Assembly: GCA_018806915.1 (NCBI GenBank)
Contig: JAGKQI010000091.1
Location: 992,001-1,056,000, forward strand
Direction: 5' to 3'
DNA: 64,000 nucleotides
Origin: Phytophthora colocasiae
Lineage: Eukaryota > Oomycota > Peronosporomycetes > Peronosporales > Peronosporaceae
The translations under genes and the position numbers were made by a program. Below, in pieces: positions 22,501 to 32,772 of the stretch (position 1 is its first letter; the number at the start of each line of letters is the position of its first letter). The notes beneath the pieces are model-generated. The model was not told the DNA's origin and did not search any database. It saw nothing but the letters and a program-made list of their open reading frames with translations.

Positions 22501-22940
22501 TCGTCGCTCAAAGCACGGTGGAGGCCGAGTACGTCGCGTCTTGCGAGGCCTGCATGGAGGGAAAGTCACTGACAAACATTCTAACCGAGGTGCTACCAGA
22601 TTTCGGTGTGGAGTTCAAGCTTGGAGTGGATAACCAAGCTGCCATCGCGCTGGCATCGAACCCGACTTACAGTCGTAAGACTCGACACATCGAACTCCGA
22701 TTTCACTATGTTCGGGAGCAAGTCAAGCAGAAAGCAGTCAAGATTTGGAAGATAATTGGTGAGCTGAACCCTGCTGATCTGCTAACGAAGCCCCTAAGTT
22801 TCCCAAGACTCGCGAAATTGAAGGCTCTGGTGGGTATGAAACCTGAGTTTCGACTAACTCGCCGCGAGGAACGCCGCACGAGTTATGGCGGAATGCTGAG
22901 GAACCAAATGGATCTTGCTGGCTCAAGTGGTGAGGAGTAA
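19523..22940 (+). pseudogene. copia A pol: integrase, RT, RNase H, broken
   Basis: 19523-20215 has the GAG-pre-integrase block (WHERLGHL, CEACQLGKSRAKP) and integrase up to HGIVHT. The sequence then jumps to TPYEAMWSRKP, which implies a deletion removing the integrase catalytic Glu region. RT follows to 21756, after a very acidic linker of about 250 residues. A one-base shift near 21755 sits beside a short GAGCTGAATGAGTGGT duplication. The last frame (21786-22940) holds YVDD and the RNase H domain. Not autonomous. Confidence 0.88.
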
Positions 22941-22977
22941 GTTCCGAGAAGCATTGCACACGTCCTCGGAGGGCGGG

Positions 22978-23234
22978 TGTTAAGTTGAGGCTCAACATGG
23001 GAACGAGGAGCGCTGGACAAAGCTTTCTCTGTCGCAGACCTGAGAGGCTGCACTGCAACCTGGGAAAAACTCAACGATGGACGAATAACCCCGTGTGAGC
23101 TTAGTTCGTGGCTGCTGCATTCGAATCCGCAGTAGCATGCACTTGTAGGAACTCGGAAAGCCGAGCAAGTTTAACTTTAATTCATTCAGTCTGAAATTTA
23201 CTCCAAGGAGCGCAAGCGCACTACAAATTCAACA
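22978..23234 (+). repeat. 3' LTR of copia A
   Basis: 257 bp, one substitution from the 5' LTR (GAACTC for GAGCTC). Followed by CGCAT. Confidence 0.93.
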
Positions 23235-23856
23235 CGCATCACGCAATTTAAGCAACGCATTGATCTTCTCTTCCGAGATTGGTGAGTGACCCAGAGCTAC
23301 TTTCCTCCAAGAAGTTCCCCAACGACTCGCAATGGCTTCAAGCTTGTCGATTTGAGCTTGAGACAAAGGGCTACGTTCTTCCATGTCCTCTTCGTCGTGA
23401 GTAGTGTCACCACGCTTTTCGACGTCCACGGAGTCGTCAGACTCGTCTTCTTCCTCCTCGACGAGGTACTTGTGGCTTCTCAAAAGTCGCTGGCTCGGGC
23501 TGTTCTGCACTATCTTGGAAGTCTTGATCTGGTTGGAAGTGGCAGCAGCAACCGAGTGGCTTGCAAAAAGGAAGGAGGCTACGGCGACCACTAGAACTTG
23601 AGAGAGACGCATGATGTTTGTTGTTTGGCTTGAGGACGACGAAGGAAATTGCAAAGTGATGACCGGACGTCTGTAAGTGATTGGAGACTTGAGAAGTCAA
23701 CAATAACACCATTGGTGGTGGTGCCATGACTTCGTACTGGTAGTCAAATGACAACACAGCAGTGATAACGACAAATTGTCGTTATTGATGCTAATACGTG
23801 TGCTAGACCAATCCTAGTTCACCTCGCATATGAATTGCATAAAACATTCATCATTA

Positions 23857-24315
23857 GAGACTTTCAGAAGCCCCGGAAAATGAAAATCACGTAAGTGAAA
23901 AACACGTGGCAGGATACCGCTTTTTGACTAAGGGTTTCGGTACGAAAGGCCGCTTCAGGTTTACCGGGGAAAATAAACCCGTGACAAAATCACGTAGTCT
24001 TCCCCAATAGAGGCAGCCTTAGACATCAATGGCACTCTTCCACTACCAGCTCTTCACTCTCATGAGCCTCACACAGCTCATAAGCGCATGGCCCGCTCAT
24101 TCGGGTAGATATTCCATCCGGGCCTTTCATTAGGACGGGCATCCGAGGCCTGCAGCTTCCGCACTGAAATCCGGTATCGTTACCCCGTAGCAAGGGTGCT
24201 CGGCACGGGATTTCGGAATCGAAAAATACGTGGGAGGGGTCGCGCTAAAAATAGATGGCTGCGCTACGTGATTATGACTACGGGTTTTTGCAATTTCCGG
24301 GGCTTCTGAAAGCCT
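23857..24315. mobile_element. MITE with about 23 bp terminal inverted repeats and TA target site
   Basis: The ends read GAGACTTTCAGAAGCCCCGG and its inverse (one mismatch at position 4), flanked by TA on both sides, as in Tc1/mariner-type insertions. It has no coding capacity. It interrupts the right arm at a site that is uninterrupted in the left arm. The superfamily is inferred from the TA only. Confidence 0.75.
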
Positions 24316-24699
24316 CTAGGATTGATCATATCCTTGGATGAGAAAAAGTGTAAAAAATACGTTGGTGCTCATACACCACCATGTAGTTACAGAGCTTAAT
24401 TAAGACGGCAATGAATTAGTGATACTGTAGGACATAAATATCAACAACAGAATGCATGCAAAGAGCCAACAATCAACAATCTTCTCCAGCTGGTGCTAGA
24501 CGCGGCGTCGAAACCTGTGGACAAGCGCACGAATGATACCAAGCGGCAAGATCCATAACGAGAATCAAATAGCTGACTCAACATAGGAAACAGTTCTGCA
24601 ACCAATGGTTTACAAGTTTTTTATGGCAAAACTACAATTGACCTGAATCAAATTGAGAAATCTCAAAATGAAAACGAGAATAGTCTTTTCATATTCGTT

Positions 24700-24869
24700 G
24701 TACTTCAGGAGCTTCAGTTGCTACATGTAATCGAAGAAGTGCATCCGCCGAGAAATCCTGTACATGTAGCTCAAATACGTTATTTCGTATCGTCAAGAAA
24801 TCAGCTAGCAAGTTGAAAGTAGCAACGCTCTCCTATCCAGGAGACTCATCGTAGGTCGTGGCTCGCAGC

Positions 24870-24952
<83 letters not shown>

Positions 24953-25400
24953 ACAGGAAGGCAAGCCTACAACAAAAAATCCCATCCAAGGATATGATCA
25001 ATCCTTGGATGGCAACAATTATGAATGTTTTATGCAATTCATATGCGGTAGTGTAGTCAAGTTCATGTATTAGTATTTCGACTCAATGACGACTTTGTCG
25101 TTATTGGTGTTGTCTTGTTGTTTGAAAAGGAAATTGAAGCGAAGGTTTGGTTGAACCGACTACAAAAGCGTTGGTTGCAAAATCTTTTGGGAAAACATGT
25201 CGCATTAGAAAACGCATCAAACCACATGTTGCTCTGAACAACGAGCGCAAGTTTTGCGTGATAAGTAAAAGGAAATTGAAGTTGATTAACTGGTTATTCC
25301 TGGTTGCTACTACTTGGCTTGGCTATTGAATTCTGAAGGTTTGATTGTGATTGCGAATTGTATGAATGGGATATTGAATTTTAGAATGGTAAGAAGAAGG
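24700..25400. repeat. Dispersed repeat cluster beyond the right arm
   Basis: Blocks here match 7205-7700 (mostly inverted) and 4230-4470 (inverted), including the doubled CCTTGGATG motif near 24995-25015. No gene is seen. The shared repeats at both outer edges of the duplication could have mediated it. Confidence 0.6.
24872..24949 (+). repeat. (CT)39 microsatellite
   Basis: 78 bp of uninterrupted CT. The inverted homologue near 7306 lacks it. Confidence 0.98.
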
Positions 25401-26955
25401 AGAAGTTGGTAGTGGACATATCGTTTTCGCTAGTGATGTAATATCAACTTAGTTTACGTCCGGGGAGTCCATATTCGGTTACTTGGTTCGGGTAAGTTTC
25501 TTGGTACGGGGGGGGGGGGTCGAAAGCTACCAGGAAGAAATTATGGTAACCTCCTCATACTTCGGAATGATATTCACTTTCGAAAAACGGAGGCGCAACT
25601 ACCAGACAGATTATCTGTAGTCCAACGCGCCTGTTAATCAATTTAATTCACTTCACTCCACCAGTGGACTTCTCATTTTGGAACCTCTAGTCTCCCAGCA
25701 CTTCGAACGATTACATCACCTTCATACCCCACAGCATGTTGTCGGTTGCGATGGCCGCCGTCTACGACGCGACTTGTAACGCAACTGCGGATGCCTTCTA
25801 CCGGTTGTCCATGATGTGATGCTCCGGGTGTGTTTTGGAGATCTCATATTTTGGCTCGCGACTATATTTCTTGAAGGCGCTCAATCCTGCTATCCAGCAA
25901 TCTTGGTGGGTCACACTTCTTTAGTTTTTCGCGCAACGTGTAGACTCCGAAACGCTTTACACTTTCGCGAAGCGCTAGCATGGAGATCGAGCATATAAGA
26001 GGTGCTAGGTTTCTTCCGGTCATTCGACAACTCGGATTCGAACCTGAAGTGAAGGCACTTGACCAGCAGTAAATCCACCCATTCGCTCGAAGTTATAGGG
26101 CATACCACTTACGCACGATAGATCTTCATGTTGCATTTCCTTTGATATGGTTTCTTGACACCCTTATCATCGTCGGCACGACTTTTTTTGTCTTCTGTTC
26201 TGAGTGCATTATCTAGGGTAGATGTCACGTTTTGATCGAAAGATATTGGCACCGATCCAAGTCCTACGTTTTGGATGAGAAGTTATCAGTTTTCCAGGTT
26301 CCAGGAGCTTTTCTGAATGGTCTGGTTCCAACCAAGACACTGGTCAAGCATGTCAGAAATGGGGATTTTAACTGTGGATCTCCCGCTTTTCCTCCACACC
26401 AAAACGGATGTGAAGCGAATCCGGAATAGGATTTATCGAAATAGTGGGACGCGTTTTTCCTCGACTTCCATTGAGACGAAATCAGTGGTTCTTTATGCAA
26501 ACTTTGCACCAACCTGCCACGTCCTCGTAAAGAGCGTCACCATGGGATTCGTACAAGTTGCAAAGCGATGTACCGTCCGCTGAACTATACGATGAAGAAG
26601 AATCTCCGGTTCATCCGATTTGTATTATAGTATCTCGACCTGGATTTGGAAAAGAGTTACCGTGGGTTCAGGCCAAACCATACGAAGGATTGGTTACGAG
26701 GAACGGGATTTTATGTGGCATCTACTTGGTGAAAGGAGAGGGCTTCGAGTATTCCTCTAGCAAAGCAAGAATTTTTCGTAATGAGGTCTAAAATCTATTG
26801 AATCGTAAGAAAAGTATATACTCATTGATTTTCAGCACACCAGTTTCTGCATGTTTCTGTCGGTAAATGGAATGGAAGTTTTACGATAAATCTGGCGCCC
26901 TTACGTTTTGCCCTCGGGTAAATAGAGCTGAATTTGGGTCTTAATCGTTGAAATG
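25401..26955. other. Unassigned region with short ORFs
   Basis: It contains a 12-base G run (25508-25519). Around 26232-26791, open stretches in three frames (for example HPICIIVSRPGFGKELPWV ending at 26791) look partly coding. They might be exons of an unrecognised gene or a decayed one. I could not find a consistent splice model or a family, so no gene is called. Confidence 0.35.
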
Positions 26956-29826
26956 TTAGTCGTCGAAGTCGAAAACTGAGCTGATATCGGTGGAAGCTGC
27001 AACACGAACGGCTTTGGCCTTGCGTTTGTGTGGACTTGCAGATATCGATTCGTTTTCGACGGTCGGAGGTCCACTTTCTGTCATCCGCAATAGCTCTTTC
27101 TTCCTCAAAGGCGTGGAAGGTGACGACTTGGTAGGCGTCAAATTGAGTGAAGGAGATGGTCGGAACAGTCCTGGAGAGTGTCGAGCTCTGGTCGGCGTGT
27201 GTAGCAGCAGATTGTTGTTCGTTGTGCGTAGTGGGGATGGTGGTGTACTGGAAGAGGTCACGTCAAACGAGGTCTCATACACTGTCGCACTCTTGAAACT
27301 GATATTTGCATCACGCAAAGGCTTCTTCCTGCGCTTCGACGTCAAAGATCTCCGGGTCCTCTGTTCTTCAGCAACCAATGAGATTTTTAAACCATTGCTA
27401 CTATCACGGCAAGCCAAGTCCATCGTGAACACTGGAGATCCGTCAGCTGTAGTCTCTCCTCTGAAATCCTTCCTGGGGGTGGGAGTTAATCTGGTGAACT
27501 CTGCGTCAAATTCGTCCACGAGCTGACGAGTCCTCTTCAAAAGCCGCGCTACAACTGGGGATGACAGGGATCCGTCTGGAAGAACTGCAATGGATGAGGA
27601 TCGGTTCGAAGTAGGAGTTTTCACGGGAGACTTTGCTCGAAGTCGCTTTCTGCCCGGACTTCGAGGTGGAATGCGCGTCGGAGTACGCAAGCCAAGCGGC
27701 TGATTGGTCTGCGGCATCCTTTGCTTCGCTTTTAACGGAAGTTGCAGTACATTTTCATCTTCAGAGTCATCGAGGTTTGAACATACGTTCTTCAAGTATC
27801 GAGCTCGCAGAGCTGGTGGTGATGCGTCAGTGTTTTGAGACACCATCGAGCTCTCAATCGACATGGTAGAGTTCAAATCGCCATCCGTCTGTTGATCATT
27901 GTCTGTAGCGAACCCATTCTGCTGGTATGACTTGAGTACGTTTTCAACTTGGAGAACGGACTCGGCGATGTCAGGAGTCAGTGCACCAACCTGTGACTGG
28001 AACGCCACAAACACAGCCAAAGCACGTAGCAGAAGTTGGGGGGAACGGTTCGGTAGCAAATCCAAAATGGCTGCGCTGTTAGAAGAAGACCCCTTCATGA
28101 GATATCCGAGCAGCAACGACGCGCATCCTCCAAGAATCACGTCTTCTGGGTTCCAGTTGTCGTCTTCCTCGATTGAAAGCATAGTTCGAACTTCGGTGGG
28201 CCCGATCAGGTGCCTGTACGACTGCAGCTTCGCCAGGAAAAACTGTACCAGCAGTTCACATGTGCAGGGATTGGAGTCATCTTGATAAGTTGCCAATACA
28301 TCACGGTTTTCACTGCTGAACTCAATGCTGTTCGCCATCACGCTTTGCAGCAGCAAAAACGCATCAAACTTCCACTTTTCCTGCGCTGATAAATGTAGAA
28401 AATTCTTCTCCGCTATCCAGAGCTGTGAAAATGACTCTGCAAATAACTGTATTCCATCTAGCGCGTGTAAATGACTGGCAGCTTCTGCGTTGTGGTGCGT
28501 TAAGTTAATCAGAACACGTAGAACAGATAGTAAAGTCTCCACAGCCTGCACCATTCGAGTGGACTGAGCTTCCCACCGTTTCTGTGCATGAGATCCCCAG
28601 CCCAATTCACTCAACCTTCGAGTGATCTTCAGCAACAGCTCCATAAAGCTTCTCTTCTTCGAAATGTACTGCTGGACATCCATAGTCAGAAACAAAACTT
28701 GGTCAAAAACAGACAGCAAAGCGTTTAGATGATGGAGCGAGCGAGCACAGTCCACCGTAACCTCTTCCACTTCTGTCGATGGCAGTAAACCATCCAGATG
28801 CTGGGCTAGATCTTGCATCAAAGTGTCAAGGCCACCATTTCGCAGCAGCTGACGCTTACGAGCTCGAACTCGTCGGAAAATGTCGTCATCTGACTGTACA
28901 TTGGTCTGTTCCTGCTGCCTGCAGCCGGAAGATCTTGACGAACCGTCCACTTGCAGCAAATTGTGCAGAGCGGCACACAGAATCTCCTTAACAGAAGTCT
29001 GCACCTCACCTTCCACGTAAAATTCTTCTCGATCTTGCAGTAATTCATCCATCTTCAAGCGACAGCAATCCGCTAGCATCTGCATCGTAGTATTTGAAAG
29101 AGAAGATCCTGCTTCATCTTCTGTGTCTTCAGTTTTCTTCCGCTTTAAGCACTTCTTCAACAAGACAGAGTCTTCGACTGCACAGTTCACCTCCTCTCTA
29201 TCCTCCCCCCTGTTCACTTCCTGCTTATAAGTATCCATCACTGCATCTAGCACTTGGTCGTCGAAATAATCCTGAGTTTCTGCCTTCTCTGAAAGAAAAT
29301 AGACCAGCATAGCCATCGAGAGGCGGTATGACTCGTCCTGGGTCTCTGTGGGCTTAAATAACAGCAATTTCTTCATTTTTTGTTGGAACTTGAGGCTCTG
29401 ACTGCTCAATTCCATAGCCCGTAGGATCTGAGGGTCCTTTAGTAGCTGAATCAGCTCCAGAATACTCCGAGTCTGCGTTAAAAGGCCTCGTTTAGTCGTC
29501 ACGGGGGTCAAAAGTCCATCTAAAAGGTACGTGACGTCGTCCAGCCTAGAGAAAAGCAGTCCGTCCTCCTGTAATAGCATTGTACTTTGTAACACTATTG
29601 TTCTGGATTGGTCTGGGCCTGAAATATGGTCCACATGCGCGTGTTGGCGGCCATAGAGTGCGAATCGGTCCACAGCTTCTAGACGTGATAGCAGTGGCTC
29701 TGGGGAGGCAGAAAAGCTGTGAATGGTATGACAAGAAGTGCCTTCATCTGTATAACACATAAGTGGTGAATGTAAGGCTGGAAAACGCCGTGTAAGGGCG
29801 TGCGAGCGCATCGAAGACGGTGCCAT
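26956..29826 (-). CDS. WAPL-type cohesin-release factor, 956 aa
   Basis: Residues about 90-230 match the start of the Wapl domain: DDVTYLLDGLL, then RSILELIQLLKDPQILRA and later YRLSMAMLVYFLSE. Helical repeat segments follow, including VETLLSVLRVLINLTHHNAE around residue 430. The C-terminal third is low-complexity and basic with many TP/SP sites (TPTRIPPRSPGRKRL, TPTKSSPSTPLRK), suggesting kinase regulation in the nucleus. Family knowledge: Wapl opens cohesin rings and limits sister-chromatid cohesion. The single open frame is intronless. The ATG at 29826 is the first in frame; a later start is possible because the first 60 residues look unconserved. Confidence 0.75.
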   Translation of the reverse strand: MAPSSMRSHALTRRFPALHSPLMCYTDEGTSCHTIHSFSASPEPLLSRLEAVDRFALYGRQHAHVDHISGPDQSRTIVLQSTMLLQEDGLLFSRLDDVTYLLDGLLTPVTTKRGLLTQTRSILELIQLLKDPQILRAMELSSQSLKFQQKMKKLLLFKPTETQDESYRLSMAMLVYFLSEKAETQDYFDDQVLDAVMDTYKQEVNRGEDREEVNCAVEDSVLLKKCLKRKKTEDTEDEAGSSLSNTTMQMLADCCRLKMDELLQDREEFYVEGEVQTSVKEILCAALHNLLQVDGSSRSSGCRQQEQTNVQSDDDIFRRVRARKRQLLRNGGLDTLMQDLAQHLDGLLPSTEVEEVTVDCARSLHHLNALLSVFDQVLFLTMDVQQYISKKRSFMELLLKITRRLSELGWGSHAQKRWEAQSTRMVQAVETLLSVLRVLINLTHHNAEAASHLHALDGIQLFAESFSQLWIAEKNFLHLSAQEKWKFDAFLLLQSVMANSIEFSSENRDVLATYQDDSNPCTCELLVQFFLAKLQSYRHLIGPTEVRTMLSIEEDDNWNPEDVILGGCASLLLGYLMKGSSSNSAAILDLLPNRSPQLLLRALAVFVAFQSQVGALTPDIAESVLQVENVLKSYQQNGFATDNDQQTDGDLNSTMSIESSMVSQNTDASPPALRARYLKNVCSNLDDSEDENVLQLPLKAKQRMPQTNQPLGLRTPTRIPPRSPGRKRLRAKSPVKTPTSNRSSSIAVLPDGSLSSPVVARLLKRTRQLVDEFDAEFTRLTPTPRKDFRGETTADGSPVFTMDLACRDSSNGLKISLVAEEQRTRRSLTSKRRKKPLRDANISFKSATVYETSFDVTSSSTPPSPLRTTNNNLLLHTPTRARHSPGLFRPSPSLNLTPTKSSPSTPLRKKELLRMTESGPPTVENESISASPHKRKAKAVRVAASTDISSVFDFDD

Positions 29827-30101
29827 CGAGGCCTGTCCGCTTAAAGGGCAAGTTGTCTGAAGACTCAGATTTAGTGATTTGTGATTTAGTCTGCTTCAAC
29901 ATACAAAATTATAGTCTTCTTGCTTGAAGATGCACGTCATGTAAGCATTACCTTTAGGCAGTGCTTGTCTTTTATCGCAAACTACAGATTGCATGTCAAT
30001 AAATACCATAATTTATTCTCTGCACTACACTTGCTAGCACATGCCGACCTTGCTCTAGCAGGGTGCGGTTTTATAGTTAAAATACGTAGCTCGGGAGCTA
30101 T

Positions 30102-31067
30102 TTAGGCGACGGGGGCCACAGATCCCAACACTCTGCGTCCGCTGAAGCTTCGCAGCAGTGGGTGGTTAGCCACTTCCTTGGCGCTGAGACGGCGAGAAGG
30201 CTGCACCTGCAACAGATTGGCCAGCAAGTTGATCGTGGGCTTGGATAATTGATCTTTGAGACCCCAGAGCTCCAGGATCTTAGCCACGCCGTACTTGTTC
30301 AACACACGAAGAGTAGGTGCACGGGAGTTCTCGTCGGCAAACAGAGGCGAACCGGTCAGCATGATGAACAGCAGCACTCCAAGAGACCAGATATCGGCGC
30401 ATTTAGGGTCGTACACAGAACCTTGGGTCACTTCTGGAGCCATGTAGTAAAACTTGCCAACCAAATCGTTGGAAAACTTGTTGGCATCAGCACTTAAGCC
30501 GAAGTCGCAGATCTTCACTTGTCCATCCTTTAACAGAACATTCTCCAGTGATAGATCACGGTGAGCAACTCCAATAGCGTGGAGGAAGCTCAGACCTTTA
30601 GCGATCTGAGCAAATAACGGTAACGCCTCCGTTTCAGGAAGACGTCGACCAGACTTGGCGCTGACGTAATCGTACAGGTCTCCTCCTGCACAGAAGTCCA
30701 TCGCAACGAAGACACTGTCACCAGCTGTGAAGAAGCTTTCTCGCTCGTACTCCACGACATGTTCACGTCCTGGGGCGCGAGCAGTTAGCGGGTCTTCCAA
30801 TAACTGGATCACTGCGCGTTCACTAAGTGGGTTCTCCTTAACGGCGTCAAGGGAGTTCTCGTCTTCTTGCTGTAGTAAGGGGATACTCAGACGCTTGAGC
30901 ACCACAAGCTTCTTGAGTTCCTGGTCCTGGTACAAGGCGGTTTCTCCGTACAAGGTACTGCGGAGCTTTTTGTATCGGGTGTAACGGGCCAAAACTTGGT
31001 CGTCAGCGGTGGGAGTGATGGTAGTGGAGGGCGCGAAGCTCTCGACGACGAGTGGGGCGTGGATCAT
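30102..31067 (-). CDS. Serine/threonine protein kinase, CAMK/SNF1-like
   Basis: Kinase subdomains in order: VVLKRL (candidate ATP lysine), HVVEY, FVAMDFCAGGDLYDYV, HRDLSLENVLL catalytic loop, CDFG metal-binding loop, YYMAPEV, DIWSLGVLLFIMLTGSPLF. The C-terminal RRLSAKEVANHPLL closes the lobe. The glycine-rich loop is poor or absent. HRDLSLEN has Ser where most kinases have Lys (HRDLKxxN), so activity may be unusual. The open frame extends upstream to 31217 without an ATG, and GTGAGT at that edge looks like a splice donor; the first ATG is at 31067. Tail-side neighbour is the WAPL gene on the same strand. Confidence 0.82.
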   Translation of the reverse strand: MIHAPLVVESFAPSTTITPTADDQVLARYTRYKKLRSTLYGETALYQDQELKKLVVLKRLSIPLLQQEDENSLDAVKENPLSERAVIQLLEDPLTARAPGREHVVEYERESFFTAGDSVFVAMDFCAGGDLYDYVSAKSGRRLPETEALPLFAQIAKGLSFLHAIGVAHRDLSLENVLLKDGQVKICDFGLSADANKFSNDLVGKFYYMAPEVTQGSVYDPKCADIWSLGVLLFIMLTGSPLFADENSRAPTLRVLNKYGVAKILELWGLKDQLSKPTINLLANLLQVQPSRRLSAKEVANHPLLRSFSGRRVLGSVAPVA

Positions 31068-31217
31068 GATGGTTTGGGAGGCGGCTGATGCTAGAAACTC
31101 GGCTGCAGTCTCCTCCGGAGCGATTGGAACTGGTAGTTCGCTTTGTGGGGGGAATGAATAGGCTATACACAACTGAGCGGTTGGGAGCAAATTTAGAAGT
31201 GAGCTGTATTTACTCAC

Positions 31218-32772
31218 GCGATAAACGAGAGGGCAAAGACTGGTCCCCGTTAGGTACCGACGATCCTAATCCTGATTATAGCGATATGTGTTTATAATAT
31301 GTAAATAGGAGGGTATTTGTTTTAAGAGTTGAAGTGATTAGATATTGGCTGGAATGTAGAAGCAAATAGCACCACCGATCAGGTTAGTATTTGTTTTAAA
31401 AGGTTTGATAGCCTGCCCATCCGCTCCGTCACATAGAACTCGTAGCCATACGTATGGGCTCTGTTCGCTTCAACTTGTCGCGGACATTTTCACTTGCGCT
31501 CAGTATGATCCTTTCGTGAGGAAAACCCGTGTAAAACGCTTACCATTTCAGTGACTTGGTTTGGTTATGGACGTGAAAAACGAGCTTGAAGCGCTGCTTG
31601 ACGTCTTCTTGTCTTTGCGAGCCCTAAAAGACCAGTACAAGTTGTAGGTCTGATAAACCACGGTCCTTTTGCCATCCATCGCTGCAAAATCCACCGCATT
31701 TGAAACGCTATTAGGCGAGCACATAAGACCGTTTTGGCGCGGATCTCACGCTGGCGCTAGCGCTACTGGGCTAGTAAAAATGGTCCGCATTCGTTTTATA
31801 CATGTAAGGCATTGCGCTCCACATGCCGCCCTAGCCAGACCCGCTGTCAGGCTAGGGCAAAACTAGCAAAAGCTGCAAAAAATCTGTGGCTTTGGCTGTG
31901 ACTTGGGCCTTCCGAGCTTCAAGCCCAAATCGTGTCGTTTATATCTTGGATATTGCGACGCGGACTATAAACCTTCTCATCGGCGCGCGTCAGTCTCCTG
32001 CAGCCAATCAGATCGCAGGGTTTTATTACGGCTCTAAATGCTGGGCAGCGCTCTCAACGCCATGACAGCCCAGGACCAGTCAAATCCGAGCAAAAGCCTG
32101 ACATCGAGACTCGGAGTCTTGGCACGCCAACGCGATCCCAACGCCAGCGCCACCTTTGCGTTCGTTGTCGGCGTTGCGCCCGTCGTGTGATTCCTGCAAC
32201 ACGCGATACCCAAGACCCTCCGTCCCATCCGGAATACAAAGATCGAGTCTAATGTCCTGCAACAATTAATACCCTCTTATATCAATTTAGCCTAAAGTTG
32301 AAGTGAGATCAGAAAAGGGCCAGTGCTCAGACGAAGACCGTTATGATCATGAAGCGACGTAGAATGCTCGTCAACGTTGCTAGGCCAGCTGCACAGGACG
32401 ATGGCGACCTCAGCACCTGCTGGGAAGTATGGACAGCCTCAGCATTACCCACCTAGCGGAGCCGAGCTCGCGTCTGTGAAGCCGCGCACTTTGCCTTGCG
32501 TCGGCACCGATTTTAATGTTCTGACGCAAGGACATGCATGATATGTTGAATCTAACGTTAGGTACTGTACAGCCTTGTTTTAGTCAAATGTAGACGAGTG
32601 TTCATGTGGCTTTAGCAGCGAGCCACCATTACCGGTCAACTCGACTGGAACGACGCGGCGATCGATGAGCTTGAATGCTACATGACACGGACTTCTAGAT
32701 GTAGTGCACCGGAAAGCGATCCTTTCCGAAAGGTCGAGGCTCTCTGAGATTTCCCTTCCTCCAAGGTGAAAA
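31218..32772. other. 1.5 kb intergenic region
   Basis: No gene, transposon or clear repeat recognised. It presumably holds the 5' regions of the kinase (minus) and DGAT2-1 (plus). Confidence 0.5.

Larger units (their letters stand above)
17941..23234 (+). mobile_element. Ty1/copia LTR retrotransposon A, 5,294 bp
   Basis: Two 257 bp LTRs (17941-18197, 22978-23234) begin TGTTAAG and end TTCAACA. By eye they differ at one base. The CGCAT target duplication is perfect. A purine tract (GGAGGGCGGG) precedes the 3' LTR, and GGGTTAAGAAGC follows the 5' LTR where the primer site should be. Order gag-protease-integrase-RT-RNase H is copia-type. The coding region is broken several times although the LTRs are nearly identical. 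Confidence 0.95.
17867..23612 (-). pseudogene. RxLR effector copy split by copia insertion
   Basis: The ATG is at 23612. Signal peptide, RLLR and a DMEER motif are intact to residue RDA, where the copia 3' LTR begins. The remaining C-terminal sequence, including the stop, lies beyond the element at 17867-17940. The 5 bp CGCAT is duplicated on both sides (17936-17940 and 23235-23239). Before the insertion the copy looked open; it differs from the intact effector at scattered residues (for example EKR for EER at one site). Confidence 0.9.
14322..24490 (-). repeat. Right arm of large inverted duplication
   Basis: Reverse complement of 7770-12145, enlarged by a copia element (17941-23234), a MITE (23857-24315) and about 95 bp near 24345-24440. 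The left arm lacks these insertions at the equivalent sites, so they arrived after the duplication or were lost there. Confidence 0.9.

Noticed and set aside
31218..32772. Hidden gene between the kinase and DGAT2-1
   Set aside because: Overlapping 60-residue ORFs at 32034-32265 in three minus frames share no coding signature or splice model.
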